Below, in pieces: positions 1 through 9,684 of a stretch of DNA of 64,000 nt; position 1 is the stretch's first letter; every line of letters starts with the position of its first letter. Origin of the DNA: Haematobia irritans (taxonomy: Eukaryota; Arthropoda; Insecta; Diptera; Muscidae); assembly GCF_050003625.1 (NCBI RefSeq), contig NC_134398.1, positions 98,621,479 to 98,685,478 on the forward strand, in the 5' to 3' direction. Below the pieces are notes generated by a model. It saw only the letters and a program-made list of their open reading frames with translations, had not been told where the DNA came from and did no database searches. The position numbers were made by a program, and so were the translations under genes.

Positions 1-353
1 GATGTGAATTGGGCATGTTGTTATTCTTTTTTCTCAAGAACCAGAGATTAGCCCCATACATGTTCGATGAGAAGTTGCAACTTTTTTTCGGTTTCTCTTT
101 TCAATTTGCATTCGTAACAAAACCTAATTCACTTATTTTAGCAATTTTTTAACTTTTAAAAGAACAAAAACACTTCATGAAACATTTAGTTAATAATTCA
201 GTGCAATCGACACAGAAATTTGCGGGAACTTTTGAGAAAATAGCAAAATAAAAATTGTCTGCATCAAACCAGTAAGTTCGAAGCGCTTTTCCTACAAGTA
301 TGGGACTAATCTCTGGTTCTTAACACTAACACTATCAAAGCCCAATTCACATC
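1..353. mobile_element. Foldback-type MITE with long terminal inverted repeats
   Basis: The first ~58 bases and bases ~299-353 are reverse complements of each other. Both ends read gatgtgaattgggc at the outer edge, and the inner part includes the shared stretch around aaccagagattag. The two arms differ by a few substitutions and a short internal gap. No transposase is present between them, so this is a small non-autonomous element. Its left end coincides with the window edge, so the target duplication cannot be checked. Confidence 0.7.
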
Positions 354-776
354 TTCCTCTTTAATTGTCTTTGGATTGCACGACATTAAAAATACAAATA
401 AACAATGAATTAGTTTATAAATAAATAAAAACATGTAAATAAAGTTAATTTTGGTTTTTCTTTTCTCAACTGGCGTCCTCCTTTCGACGACGAAAAAATG
501 TTTTTTCATAAAGATCAAAACATTTTAGGTTGTGACCATGTTCTTTTAGCTGGAAGAAAAACATTTTTGACGAATACCATATCATTTTAGATCGTGACCA
601 TTGTATTTTGATTCAAACAAAATTCTTTTTATCAATATAATAACATTTTAGATGATAACAATTTTATTTTTCTTAGAACCATGTTCACTGAGCCAACATG
701 GTTGCAGGTGAAAATTTTACATGGTCGCCGCAAAAATAGCTCCTATCTCTTTTGCTCTTCGAATATGATTGTTGTA
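354..776. repeat. AT-rich spacer with degenerate ~60-bp repeats
   Basis: No coding signal is seen. Three related segments begin near 521, 581 and 641, each with a version of acattttagatcgtgacca, so a weak ~60-bp periodicity is present. The right part runs into the terminal repeat of the next transposon. Confidence 0.4.
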
Positions 777-780
777 AAGG

Positions 781-1406
781 GTGATGCGGTCAAAATTTGG
801 TCAATATAAACTTGACGTATTTCTTTCAATTTTGCATTTAAAAAACCTGAACACCCCTCATTTTGAAGGTATGTGTGTAGAATGTTGCTCCTATTTTGAT
901 TTTGGAATTCACTCTTTAGTTGTCAAAATACCGTCCAAGCAAGAAGAGCAGCGTATCAAAATTTTGCTCGCACATCGCGAAAATCCGAGCTACTCGCACG
1001 CAAAGCTGGCAAAATCGCTAAAAGTTGCCAAATCAACCGTTACAAATGTAATTAAAGTGTTTGGGGAACGTTTGTCGCCAGCCAGGAAGTTTGGATCGGG
1101 GGGAAATCGAAAACCGGAAGCCGCTGAGACGACAAAGAGAGTTGCCGGTAGTTTCAAGCGAAACCCTAACCTCTCTCTCCGAGATGCCGCAAATAAGCTG
1201 GGTGTATCGTCCACAACCGTGCATCGAGCCAAAAAACGAGCCGCACTATCGACTTACAAGAAGGTAGTGACTCCAAATCGCGATGATAAACAAAATACGA
1301 CGGCCAAAGCGCGATCCCGGAGGCTATACACGACGATGCTGAAGAAGTTTGACTGCGTGGTAATGGACGACGAAACCTACGTCAAAGCCGACTACAAGCA
1401 GATTCC
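781..1406 (+). pseudogene. DD37E transposase, N-terminal half
   Basis: This part encodes the DNA-binding region of an ITmD37E-type transposase. Two helix-turn-helix segments are visible, one around SHAKLAKSLKVAKSTVTNV and one around LSLRDAANKLGVSSTTVHRA. They are followed by the first catalytic aspartate in CVVMDDETYVKADYKQ. The frame is open from the first ATG at 781, but the family-like part begins near SKQEEQRIKI, so the true start is uncertain. The sequence breaks in mid-protein at the LINE insertion (target duplication acaagcagattcc at 1394-1406 and again at 4451-4463). The reading frame then runs into LINE sequence and stops at 1572. Confidence 0.8.
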
Positions 1407-1460
1407 CAATCCCACGGCGGCGGGTTCTGTGTACCGGATTGACCCGATGGATCCCATCCA

Positions 1461-2240
1461 TTGGCCAGCGGCTGCCACATCAGTGTACGTGTTGTTTCGT
1501 CCGTCTTTTTGTGTTGGAGAAGGTGCATCCCGGGGAGCCTTCTCCGTTTGCTGTTGGTCCGAGCCGGGATAGAGGAGAACCCCGGACCATGGTATTGTTC
1601 AGTCTGCCGAAACCTGATCCACCAACGCCATTGTGATGGATACCATGTGCTTCGAAAGGATCGCACAAGAAGTGGAGGTGGTGGCCTGGCTTTCATAATA
1701 CACCGTTCCGTGCAGTATAGACCTATCCCGCTTGTGCCAGACACTAGTGACCCGTATATGGAATATATGGGGGTAGCAGTCAAGTGTGGGGATGCCGAGA
1801 TAGAGCTATACAATGTTTATATACCTGTAGCTGTGCTCCAGGTTATTGCCCAAATATTGAGTGGCTATTGTGCGGGCATAACCGATTGGTTCTAGGAGAC
1901 TTTAATGCCCACCATGAACTTTGGCATTCACTCCTAGGTAATGACCAGAGAGGCATAGCTTTGGCAGAGCAGATAGATGACTCCACATTTTGCACGGTGA
2001 ACGAAGAGGCCCCCACGAGAATTATGGGTGACTGCAGCAGTTCGCCAGATTTATCTTTAGCGTCGCCTGGTCTGACAAATGACGTTTCCTGGCAACCCGT
2101 CATTTCATTGGGATCGGACCACCTCCCCATAATTCTCACCATTAACCGACCCTCCGACTTCATAACCTCTGAACGCCGGACGTTTATCAATCAAAAGAAA
2201 GCCAACTGGGAAGGCTTCAGAGAATACACCGATCGCCGCT
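1461..2240 (+). pseudogene. LINE ORF: 2A, zinc finger and partial APE endonuclease
   Basis: After the 2A motif the protein has a Cys/His finger (CSVC...HQRHC) and then jumps to the middle of an APE-type endonuclease (RSGGGGLAFIIHRSVQYRP). The N-terminal QWN and catalytic Glu blocks are missing, so an internal deletion has fused the finger to the endonuclease. A frameshift near 1840 moves the reading to the frame that carries LVLGDFNAHHELWHS (catalytic Asp/Asn) and LGSDHLPI (catalytic Asp/His). This endonuclease half would nick target DNA in an intact element. A further shift occurs near 2240. Confidence 0.75.
1563..1589 (+). other. 2A-like ribosome-skipping motif (AGIEENPGP)
   Basis: The frame reads LLVR-AGIEENPGP-W. 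ExNPGP followed here by Trp matches the conserved core of 2A peptides, where the ribosome skips the Gly-Pro bond and releases the upstream peptide. 2A-like sequences are known in some APE-type non-LTR elements (trypanosome L1Tc/ingi, CR1-like elements of marine invertebrates). Directly downstream comes WYCSVC, a Cys finger. In this copy no AUG lies in frame upstream: a TGA at 1440-1442 closes the frame and only a TTG at 1461 follows. The start has therefore been lost or lies in a shifted frame. Skipping activity is inferred from the motif only. Confidence 0.75.
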
Positions 2241-2243
2241 TCA

Positions 2244-4426
2244 GTGAGTGTTGCCCAGAGGGCGTTCCGGGACATCATCAACGCAGCAGCCGCTCGCTTC
2301 ATACCCGCTGGTCGAATTGCCCAAGTGAGGCCCAACTTCCCAGCCGAAGCGGCGGGACTCGTAGACGAGCGTGATGAACGCCGTCGTGCTAATCCTAGAA
2401 ATGCTGATCCTAGAATCAGAGAACTAAATCTAGAGATTAGTAAGATAGTCGACGAGCACAAGAGGAACACCTGGTTAGAGCACCTGAAGCAATGTAACTT
2501 AGGCACAGGGACTGGTAAATTGTGGTCAACAGTGAGAGCCCTCTCGAACGCCGCTACAAGGGATGATGGGATTTCAGTCACCTTTGGCGACGTGACTGTG
2601 ACTGATCCGAAGAGATGCGCCAAATACTTCAACCGACTGTTTGCCGAGCATCCCGAGAGTGATAGAGCGAAATGGAGAGCCACTCGTCGCATACGTGGTC
2701 TCCGAGCCGACGACACACCACAATTTACCGCTGCCGAAGTTACCAATGTCATCAACAGCGCGAAACCATCTAAGGCGCTGGGCCCCGACGGAATTTCAAT
2801 GCTAATGCTGAAGCATCTGGGAGTAAAGGTGAATCGTACAGACCGATATCCCTTCTCTCGCCAGTAGCCAAGACACTTGAGGCACTACTCCTCCCCAGCC
2901 TTGTGGAGAATTTTCCAGCTGCCCACCATCAACATGGATTCCGTAAGGTACACAGTACGACGACGGCCTTACATGCCATTTCGACACATATCAATAGGGG
3001 ACTTAACCAGCCCAAGCCGTGTCATAGGACGGTCCTCGTGGCGCTTGACCTATCGAAAGCGTTCGATACGGTCAACCATACCACATTATTCGAGGACATC
3101 GAGAATACGTCCCTACCGGCAGGGGCGAAGCGTTTGGTTCTTAATTATATGTGTGGACGCCAGTCGTACGTGGAATTCAGGGACAAGAAGTCAAAACCCC
3201 GTAGAGTTAAACAGGGAGTTCCCCAGGGCGGGGTGATATCTCCGGCACTGTTTAACTTCTACCTGTCCTCGATTCCACCCCCTCCTGACGGCGTCGAGGT
3301 TGAGTCTTATGCGGACGATTGCACAATCATGGCATCTGCACCCATTGTTGATGACATTTGCGATCGATTGAATGTCTACCTCGCTGATCTTACCAGTTAT
3401 TTTACTGCACGAAATTTGAGGATATCTCCCACCAAATCCTCAGTCACACTATTCACTATATGGACGGCGGAAGTACGCAGGCAGTTGAATGTCAGAGTCG
3501 ATGGCGAAACAATTCCGACAACAAATTACCCCAAGATTCTCCGGGTCACATTCGACAGCCTTTTTAAGTCGTCCGCCCATGCAACTGCAATTTGTGATAA
3601 TCTCCGCGGTAGAAACAAGTTCAAGTCGCTAGCCGGCATCACTTGGGGTGCGGACAAAGAAACCTTGTTAACTACGTATAAGGCAATTGGCCGGTCAGTG
3701 GTAAACTATGCAGCGCCAGTGTGGACACCTCAAACGAGCGATACGCAGTGGAATAACATACAGATCTGTCAGAACGCTGCCCTTAGAACCGCAACAGGAT
3801 GTCTCCGCAGTACACCCCTGTATCACCTTTATGCGGAGACCAAGATCATCCCAGTGCGTCGACACAACTACATGTTGTCAAATCAGTACCTCTTGGGTTG
3901 CCATCGAAGTTGTCATCCGAATCACCATCTTGTGGATAGACAACCTCCACCCAGGAATGTTAGGGTTGATCTTCACCTTCTAGAGCCCGAGATCCAGCGT
4001 TACAAAAGAGAGCCTCTAGATCAGGCAGCATACCAGACAGGTCTGAACAGGATTCATGAGGATACTGTAGCTGAAGCGGTGAGAAGCTACAAGGTTAATC
4101 CTGTTCTCGGAGTCCGACCGCCGCCCATTGCACCGGAGGAGAGAGACCTCCCACGGCAGACAAGGGTAGTTTTGGCCCAACTAAGATCAGGCAAGTGCAG
4201 CCGCCTCAATTCATACTTATCAGTGATTGATAGCAGCGTAGCTGACGTGTGTCTCATCTGTAATCAGGGCCACATGACACTCGTCACCTTTTTGCTTGCC
4301 CAGCTAAGCCTACCCGTCTCACTACCAGATCACTCTGGACACACCACATCCTTGTCGCAGAGTTCCTTGATCTGGCTACCAGCTGAACTACACAAGCATA
4401 GAACAAAATGGATGAAACTACATTAA
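2244..4426 (+). pseudogene. LINE reverse transcriptase region
   Basis: The linker and RT of the LINE are read in two frames. The first, to ~2825, ends in PSKALGPDGISMLMLKHLG (RT motif 0/1). A deletion then removes the following block and shifts the frame to SYRPISLLSPVAKTLEALL. The second frame, open from ~2850 to 4428, contains LDLSKAFDTVNH, QGVPQGGVISPALFN and the catalytic ESYADDCTIM. It continues through a long C-terminal domain to a Cys/His motif. That last motif is lost by a one-base deletion at ~4270, where the reading changes after CLICNQG. The same deletion is present in the copy at 30681-32069. Confidence 0.85.
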
Positions 4427-4450
4427 AAACTGTTACAACAACAACAACAA

Positions 4451-5004
4451 ACAAGCAGATTCCGAGACAGGAGTTTTATACGGCAAAAGGAAGGGGAAAG
4501 GTAGCAGATATTTTCAAGCACATAAAACTGTCAAAGTTCGCAAAGAAATATCTGGTTTGGCAAGCCATCTGTACCTGTGGCTTGAAAAGCAGCATTTTCA
4601 TAGCTTCCGGGACTGTCAACCAAGAAATTTACGTGAAAAGAGTGTTTGAATAAACGTATGCTGCCTTTCCTGAAGAAACACGGTTGTTCCGCACTGTTTT
4701 GACCGGATTTGGCATCTTGCCATTACGGTAAAAAGGCCATGGAGTGGTACGCCGCCAACAACGTGCAGGTGCTTCCCAAGGACAAGAACCCTCCCAACAC
4801 GCCAGAGCTCCGCCCAATTGAGAAATACTGGGCTATTGTCAAGCGGAACCTAAAGAAGACCAAAAAACTGCTAAGGACGAGCAGCAGTTCAAGGCAAACT
4901 GGCTTTCTGTGGCGAAGAAGGTGGACAAGGTGGCTGTAGAAAATCGGATGGCAGGTGTCAAGCGTGAGGCCCGGCAATTCGGATTTGGAAAAGCGAAAGC
5001 CTAA
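4451..5004 (+). pseudogene. DD37E transposase, C-terminal half
   Basis: The transposase resumes after the LINE with QEFYTAKGRGKVADIFKH. It then shows the second aspartate (DLASCHYGKKAMEWYAANN) and the glutamate in ELRPIEKYWAIVKRN. The tail ends in GFGKAKA and a TAA at 5002-5004, the expected C-terminus. The copy is damaged: a frameshift and an in-frame stop occur near 4640, a TGA replaces an expected Trp codon just before PDLASCHYG (near 4700), and another shift lies near 4870. All three catalytic residues survive, so loss of function comes from frame damage and the LINE. Confidence 0.8.
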
Positions 5005-5300
5005 CTGAATATTTTTCCTGAATTTTATACTAATTGAACTTGAAAAAGAAATTTAATTTGATTTTTTAAATAAACGATTTCACCGATTTACACGTGTTTT
5101 CCCTTGACCAAATTTTGACCGTATCACCCTTTAACAATCATGTTTCTTCTCCGCGTGATGATGATCTTGGTCTCCTCATAAAGGTTATCCAGGGGTGTAC
5201 TGCGGAGACATCCTGTTGTTCTAAGGACAGAGTTCTGAGAGGTCTGTATTTTATTCCACTGCGTGTCCCTCGTTTGTGGTGTCCACACTGGCGCTGCATA

Positions 5301-6587
5301 ACAGGTTGGCTGATAAGTCCCCGGTCTGACACATAGATGGCGTCGCTAGTATTAAATGCATATTATTTTTATATAGTACCAAACTTCAAATGATTCGTGT
5401 CAAAATTTGACGTCCGTAAATCAATTAGTTTGTGAGATAGAGCGTCTTTTGTGAAGCAACTTTTGTTATTGTGAAAAAAATGAATTTCGTGTTTTGTTAA
5501 AATACTGTTTTCTGAAGGGAAAAAATACGGTGGAAGCAAAAACTTGGCTTGATCATGAGTTTCCGGACTCTGCCCCAGGGAAATCAACAATAATTGACTG
5601 GTATGCAAAATTCAAGCGTGGTGAAATGAGCACGGAGGACGGTGAACGCAGTGGACGCCCGAAAGAGGTGGTTACCGACGAAGACATCAAAAAAATCCAC
5701 AACATGATTTTGAATGACCGTAAAATGAAGTTGATCGAAATAGCAGAGGCCTTAAAGATATCAAAGGAACGTGTTGGTCATATCATTCATCAATATTTGG
5801 ATATGCGGAAGCTCTGTGCAAAATGGGTGCCGCGCGAGCTCACGTTTGACCAAAAACAACAACGTGTTGATGATTCTGAGCGGTGTTTGCAGCTGTTAAC
5901 TCGTAATACACCCGAGTTTTTCCGTCGATATGTGACAATGGATGAAACATGGCTCCATCACTACACTCCTGAGTCCAATCGACAGTCGGCTGATTGGACA
6001 GCGACCGGTGAACCGTCTCCGAAACGTGGAAAAGACTCAAAAGTCCGCTGGCAAAGTAATGGCCTCTGTTTTTGGGGATGCGCATGGAATAATTTTTATC
6101 GATTATCTTGAGAAAGGAAAAACCATCAACAGTGACTATTATATGGCGTTATTAGAGCGTTTGGAGCGTCGAAATCGCGGCAAAACGGCCCCATATGAAG
6201 AAGAAAAAAGTGTTGTTCCACCAAGACAACGCACCGTGCCACATGTCATTGAGAACGATGGCAAAAATTCATGAATTGGGCTTCGAATTGCTTCCCCACC
6301 CACCGTATTCTCCAGATCTGGCCCCAGTGACTTTTTCTTGTTCTCAGACCTCAAAAGGATGCTGGCCCGGAAAAAATTTGGCTGTAATGAAGAGGTGATC
6401 GCCGAAACTGAGGCCTATTTTGAGATAAAACCGAAGGAGTACTAGCAAAATGGTATCAACAAATTGGAAAGTCATTATAATCGTTGTATCGCTCTTGAAG
6501 GGAACTATGTTGAATAATAAAAACGAATTTTGACAAAAAAGAAATGTGTTTTTCTTTGTTAGACCGGGGACTTATCAGCCAACCTGT
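5301..6587 (+). mobile_element. Himar1-like mariner (irritans subfamily), copy 1
   Basis: Complete 27-bp inverted repeats start acaggttggctgataag and end in its reverse complement, with TA on both sides (5299-5300, 6588-6589). The length of 1287 bp matches an intact Himar1-type element. The encoded protein, where readable, closely resembles the horn-fly Himar1 transposase. The target is the RT gene of a reverse LINE fragment. The ends are intact, so this copy could still be a substrate for a transposase supplied elsewhere, although its own gene is broken. Confidence 0.92.
5480..6517 (+). pseudogene. Mariner (Himar1-like) transposase, frameshifted
   Basis: The gene is a D,D34D transposase that would bind the element's terminal repeats and cut and paste it. 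The N-terminus is damaged: about 13 bases are lost after the ATG at 5480. The main open frame then runs from KYCFLKGKNTVEAKTW through the paired HTH region to VTMDETWLHHY (first Asp). A one-base insertion near 6031 and another near 6165 move the frame. The second Asp is in FHQDNAPCH and the third in YSPDLAP, followed by a one-base loss at ~6329. The stop TAA at 6515-6517 fits the family C-terminus. All three catalytic residues are retained, but at least four indels make it non-functional. Confidence 0.9.
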
Positions 6588-6926
6588 TAGTTTACCACTG
6601 ACCGGCCAATTGCCGCACGCTATTTGCTGCCGGTAAGCGACTTGAAGACCTGGTGTCTACCACGGAGCTTATCACAAATTGCAGTGGCATGGGCAGACGA
6701 CTTAAAAAGGTTGTTTAATGTGACCCCAAGAATCTTGGGGTAATTTGCGGTCGGAATTATTTCGCCGTCGACTCTGACATTAAACTGCCTGCGTACTTCC
6801 GCTGTCCATGTAGTGATAATTCAGAACCCAACGCTTGGATCCTGCCAGCAGGGACGTATTCTCGATGTCCTCGAATAGTATGGCATGGTTGACCGTATCG
6901 AATGCCTTCGATAGGTCTAGGACTAG

Positions 6927-7876
6927 GTTCATTGCAAAGGGTTTGAGCTCAGCTTTCATACAACAACCTCAACAAAAATCGCTTCCGTAACATATACCCC
7001 AAAGACATTTTGCTTCAAGCATATATATTTTCAGTATTGGCCCAAACAAAATATTGTTTGAATTATTCAAAAAAATTTTAATGATATTTCCTTTGTGTGG
7101 ATATATTTTTAAGGTGCCAATTGGTTACTTCCATTATTTTACTTGCAGCTCTCTAGGTCTCTCTTTCTAAACACATATATGTTTATAGGCTATTTCTAAA
7201 TTAATATATGTTTGCATCTAAGCATATTATATTTAGAAACATTTTATGTCCCAAACATAATATGTTCTAACATATTAACATATATGTTGCAAACATGTTA
7301 TGCTAGTTTATGAACATTATATGCTTGCACTTAAAAATATTGTGTTAAAAAATTGAGTTCCAAACATATAATTTTTACACCCAAACATATGAAAAACAGT
7401 CTTTTTCGTCCGTGTACCCATAAAAGTCTTCATTAGAAAAATTTTTGTGAAAAGCGCAAATTTGAAAATACTTTTTCAACAAATTTTTACAACGGAGCCC
7501 ACTGTGCCAAAACTAAGCCGCGTGCGGTATAGAGACTAGCTTCATTGGAAAGGGCTTGAGCTTGAGCAAATTTGAAAATAAAATTTTCAACAAATTTTTA
7601 CAACGGGCCCACTGTGCCAAATATAAGACACGCGCGGTATAGAGACTAGGTTCATTGGAAAGGGCTATAATATACCCTGCACAACTTTGTATTTAGATCT
7701 CCATTTCGATAATATCTCAAATCCTTCAATCCTTACAAAAAATTCAAAATCCTTACAAAAAGTACAAAAAATCTGGCTCAACTACCGATTACGCAAATTA
7801 CTCAATCGCTCGTTCGGAATACAACTTGTGGAATTGACAATCATACAATAATTATCTATCAAAAATCAAGAATTAA
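6927..7876. repeat. AT-rich repeat block with imperfect tandem ~105-bp units
   Basis: No gene is seen. At ~7455-7560 and ~7563-7675 two imperfect copies of one unit occur, each containing aaatttttacaacgg, cactgtgccaaa and gcggtatagagactag. The start of the block (6927-6960) matches the same unit's edge. Bases ~6961-7418 look like an AT-rich element inserted into it, with many ATATGTTTG-type words and an end reading cttttcgtccgtgtac. A reverse copy of the unit lies at 38860-39070. The end of the block is an ordinary AT-rich spacer. Confidence 0.45.
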
Positions 7877-9410
7877 TTGAAACTTAACCCAAAATCATTT
7901 TACAAATTTGTTAATTCCAAACGTCAATCGAATGTTTATCCAAGAAATCTTCACTATGGTACTGTTGAGGCGGATGATAATGTATCTATATGTAATATGT
8001 TTTCCAAGTTCTTTGCAACAACATACTCCCATAAGAATTTCAAACAATGTGATATGTTCCCATATAATATAACGGAACATTCTACACTCTCCACTCATTT
8101 TATATCTCCTAATATTGTGGACTCATTTATCATTCCACTATTTAAAAGTGGAAACAAGTCTGATATTACTAACTACAGAGGCATTACTAAACTGAGTGCT
8201 ATTCCAAAACTAATGGAGAATATTATATCTGATATTTTGGTTCATCAAGTCTCCTCTTTTCTATCACCCAAACAACATGGCTTCCGTAAATCTTGTTCAA
8301 CAATAACAAATGTCTTGGAATTGACCACAATGATTATTGAAGGCTTTAGAGATCGTTTACAGACTGATGTCGTCTATACTGATTTTAGTAAAGCGTTTGA
8401 TAAAGTAAATCACTCACTTCTACTGTACAAATTACATCGCATGGGTTTCAGTGACTTAATAGTATCCTGGCTTGAAAGTTATCTGACAAATCGCACGCAA
8501 TGTGTTATATTTGATAACATTATTTCGGAATCGATTCATGGGCCTTCTGGTTTTCCTCAAGGCAGTCATCTTGGACCTTTATTCTTCTGTTTATTTATAA
8601 ATGACCTTCCATCATCAGCAATTCGATTTGGTAATACACTTATGTATGCTGACGATGTTAACATTATGAAAGTTATCCGGAATAGTGATGACCAAGCATT
8701 ACTTCAATCTGATCTAAATAGCATGTACAACTGGTGTTCTCTAAATATGATGGAACTGAACATAAAAAATGCAAGCACATCTCTTTTTTATAGATTGAAC
8801 CACATTGATTACTATATCAATAAAGACATGCTTGAAACTGTTGAATCCTTTAAGGATCTCGGAATACTGTTGGATCGGAGACTAGATTTTAGATCTCTCA
8901 TATCTATGACCATCAATAAATCATATGGATCACTTGGATTTGTCAAACGCTGGAGTAAGGAGTTTTCTGACCCATTTGTAACTTGTGCGTCCAATCCTTG
9001 AGTATGGATCTGTAATATGGGACCCACAGTATCAAATACACTGCATCCGTGTTGAATCTGTACATAAGCAATTTCTACTGTTTTGTTTACGTCGGAACAA
9101 CTGGGCTCCTCAAACCATGCCATCTTACAAGGAAAGACTTTCACTTGTCAAATTACCTACACTGAAAAGTAGACGTGCTATGCTGAATATCTGTTTTATG
9201 GTTGATGTTATTAATGGTAGATTTAAATCTGAGTTCCTTCTTAACAGTATCTCATTCAATATACTGTCAAGACCTACTCGTAATTTTGAACTGCTTCGCA
9301 TTCAGTACTTTCGCACAAACTTGAAAAAAACGATCCTGATCGCCGACCATGTGATGAGTTTAATAAATACTCTAAATATTTTGATTTTTCAGAAGATAAA
9401 TATACTATAA
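7877..9410 (+). pseudogene. LINE reverse transcriptase, frameshifted
   Basis: The first frame (7877-9001) begins with a linker, then IIPLFKSGNKSDITNYRGI, KQHGFRKSCSTITNV, TDFSKAFDKVNHSLL and the polymerase motif NTLMYADDVNIMK. The template-grip motif reads FPQGSHLGPLFF. The frame is lost near 8985, where the neighbouring frame continues with RPILEYGSVIWDPQYQ and a tail domain to ~9345. The catalytic YADD is intact. One frameshift separates RT from its C-terminal domain, and there is no start codon typical of the family, so this is a dead fragment. It would reverse-transcribe LINE RNA in an intact element. Confidence 0.75.
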
Positions 9411-9495
9411 AAAGAAATATTACACTATTATTAAATACTTAGGAATAAGATACCATGGAGTAAGGATTACTCCATAGATGAAAAAAAAACAACAT
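7877..9495 (+). mobile_element. 5'-truncated LINE (Jockey/CR1 group), second family
   Basis: The block holds a reverse transcriptase and its C-terminal region, then a 3' end with a run of A and AAC (gaaaaaaaaacaac). No endonuclease or ORF1 is present, so the insertion is 5'-truncated or deleted. It is unrelated at family level to the 2A LINE: the RT sequence and 3' end differ clearly. An internal jump near 8110, from the linker straight to IIPLFKSGNKSDITNYRG, suggests an internal deletion in the linker. Confidence 0.75.
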
Positions 9496-9684
9496 TTAAA
9501 ACTGACCCGATTTGAACAATACTTTGTCAGACTTTTACAAAATCTGGGCACAGCTAATGCCTTGTTATGGTGGTGGGCATTAATATGGCTCGATTCAGCC
9601 CATCTGCTAGTCTAACATTATAGGATAAATAAAATGATCTCCGTAATTGGAAGATGCTTTTCATTTACAGTCATACCGTACATT

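Larger units (their letters stand above)
1407..4450 (+). mobile_element. Non-LTR retrotransposon (Jockey/CR1 group) with 2A-like leader
   Basis: A LINE sits in the DD37E transposase gene, flanked by the 13-bp duplication acaagcagattcc. It ends in a short (CAA)n tail rather than poly(A). In order it encodes a 2A-like motif, a Cys-rich finger, part of an APE-type endonuclease, a reverse transcriptase and a C-terminal Cys/His motif. No RNase H is seen. Deletions remove the N-terminal part of the endonuclease and part of the RT N-terminus, so ~3.0 kb is shorter than a complete element. A sister copy lies at 30681-32069 and a reverse fragment at 5138-6926. Assignment within the Jockey/CR1 group is tentative. 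Confidence 0.85.
777..5131 (+). mobile_element. DD37E (ITmD37E-like) Tc1/mariner transposon split by a LINE
   Basis: The ends are inverted repeats: the left reads aagggtgatgcggtcaaa and the right is its near-perfect reverse complement (gtat for gcat). Each end is flanked by TA (775-776 and 5132-5133). Removing the LINE and one 13-bp target duplication leaves about 1.3 kb, the usual size for this family. The coding part shows DE[T]Y, PDLASCHYG and PIEKYW motifs with 37 residues between the last two acidic residues, which defines DD37E elements. The element is dead: it is interrupted by the LINE, and its C-terminal half carries a frameshift and stop codons. Confidence 0.85.
5138..6926 (-). mobile_element. 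Reverse-oriented fragment of the 2A LINE family
   Basis: Bases 5138-5300 and 6588-6926 read on the minus strand match the RT C-terminal region of the LINE at roughly 3020-3870. The homology stops abruptly at both ends, so neither LINE end is present. The two halves join exactly at a TA when the intervening mariner is removed (gcgctgcaTA / TAgtttacc), which fixes the mariner target site. Divergence from the other LINE copies is clearly higher, which suggests an older insertion. Confidence 0.8.

Noticed and set aside
1784..2374. The 196-codon frame as an intact separate gene
   Set aside because: It is one frame of a frameshifted LINE endonuclease. Its end after the shift near 2240 is not conserved sequence.
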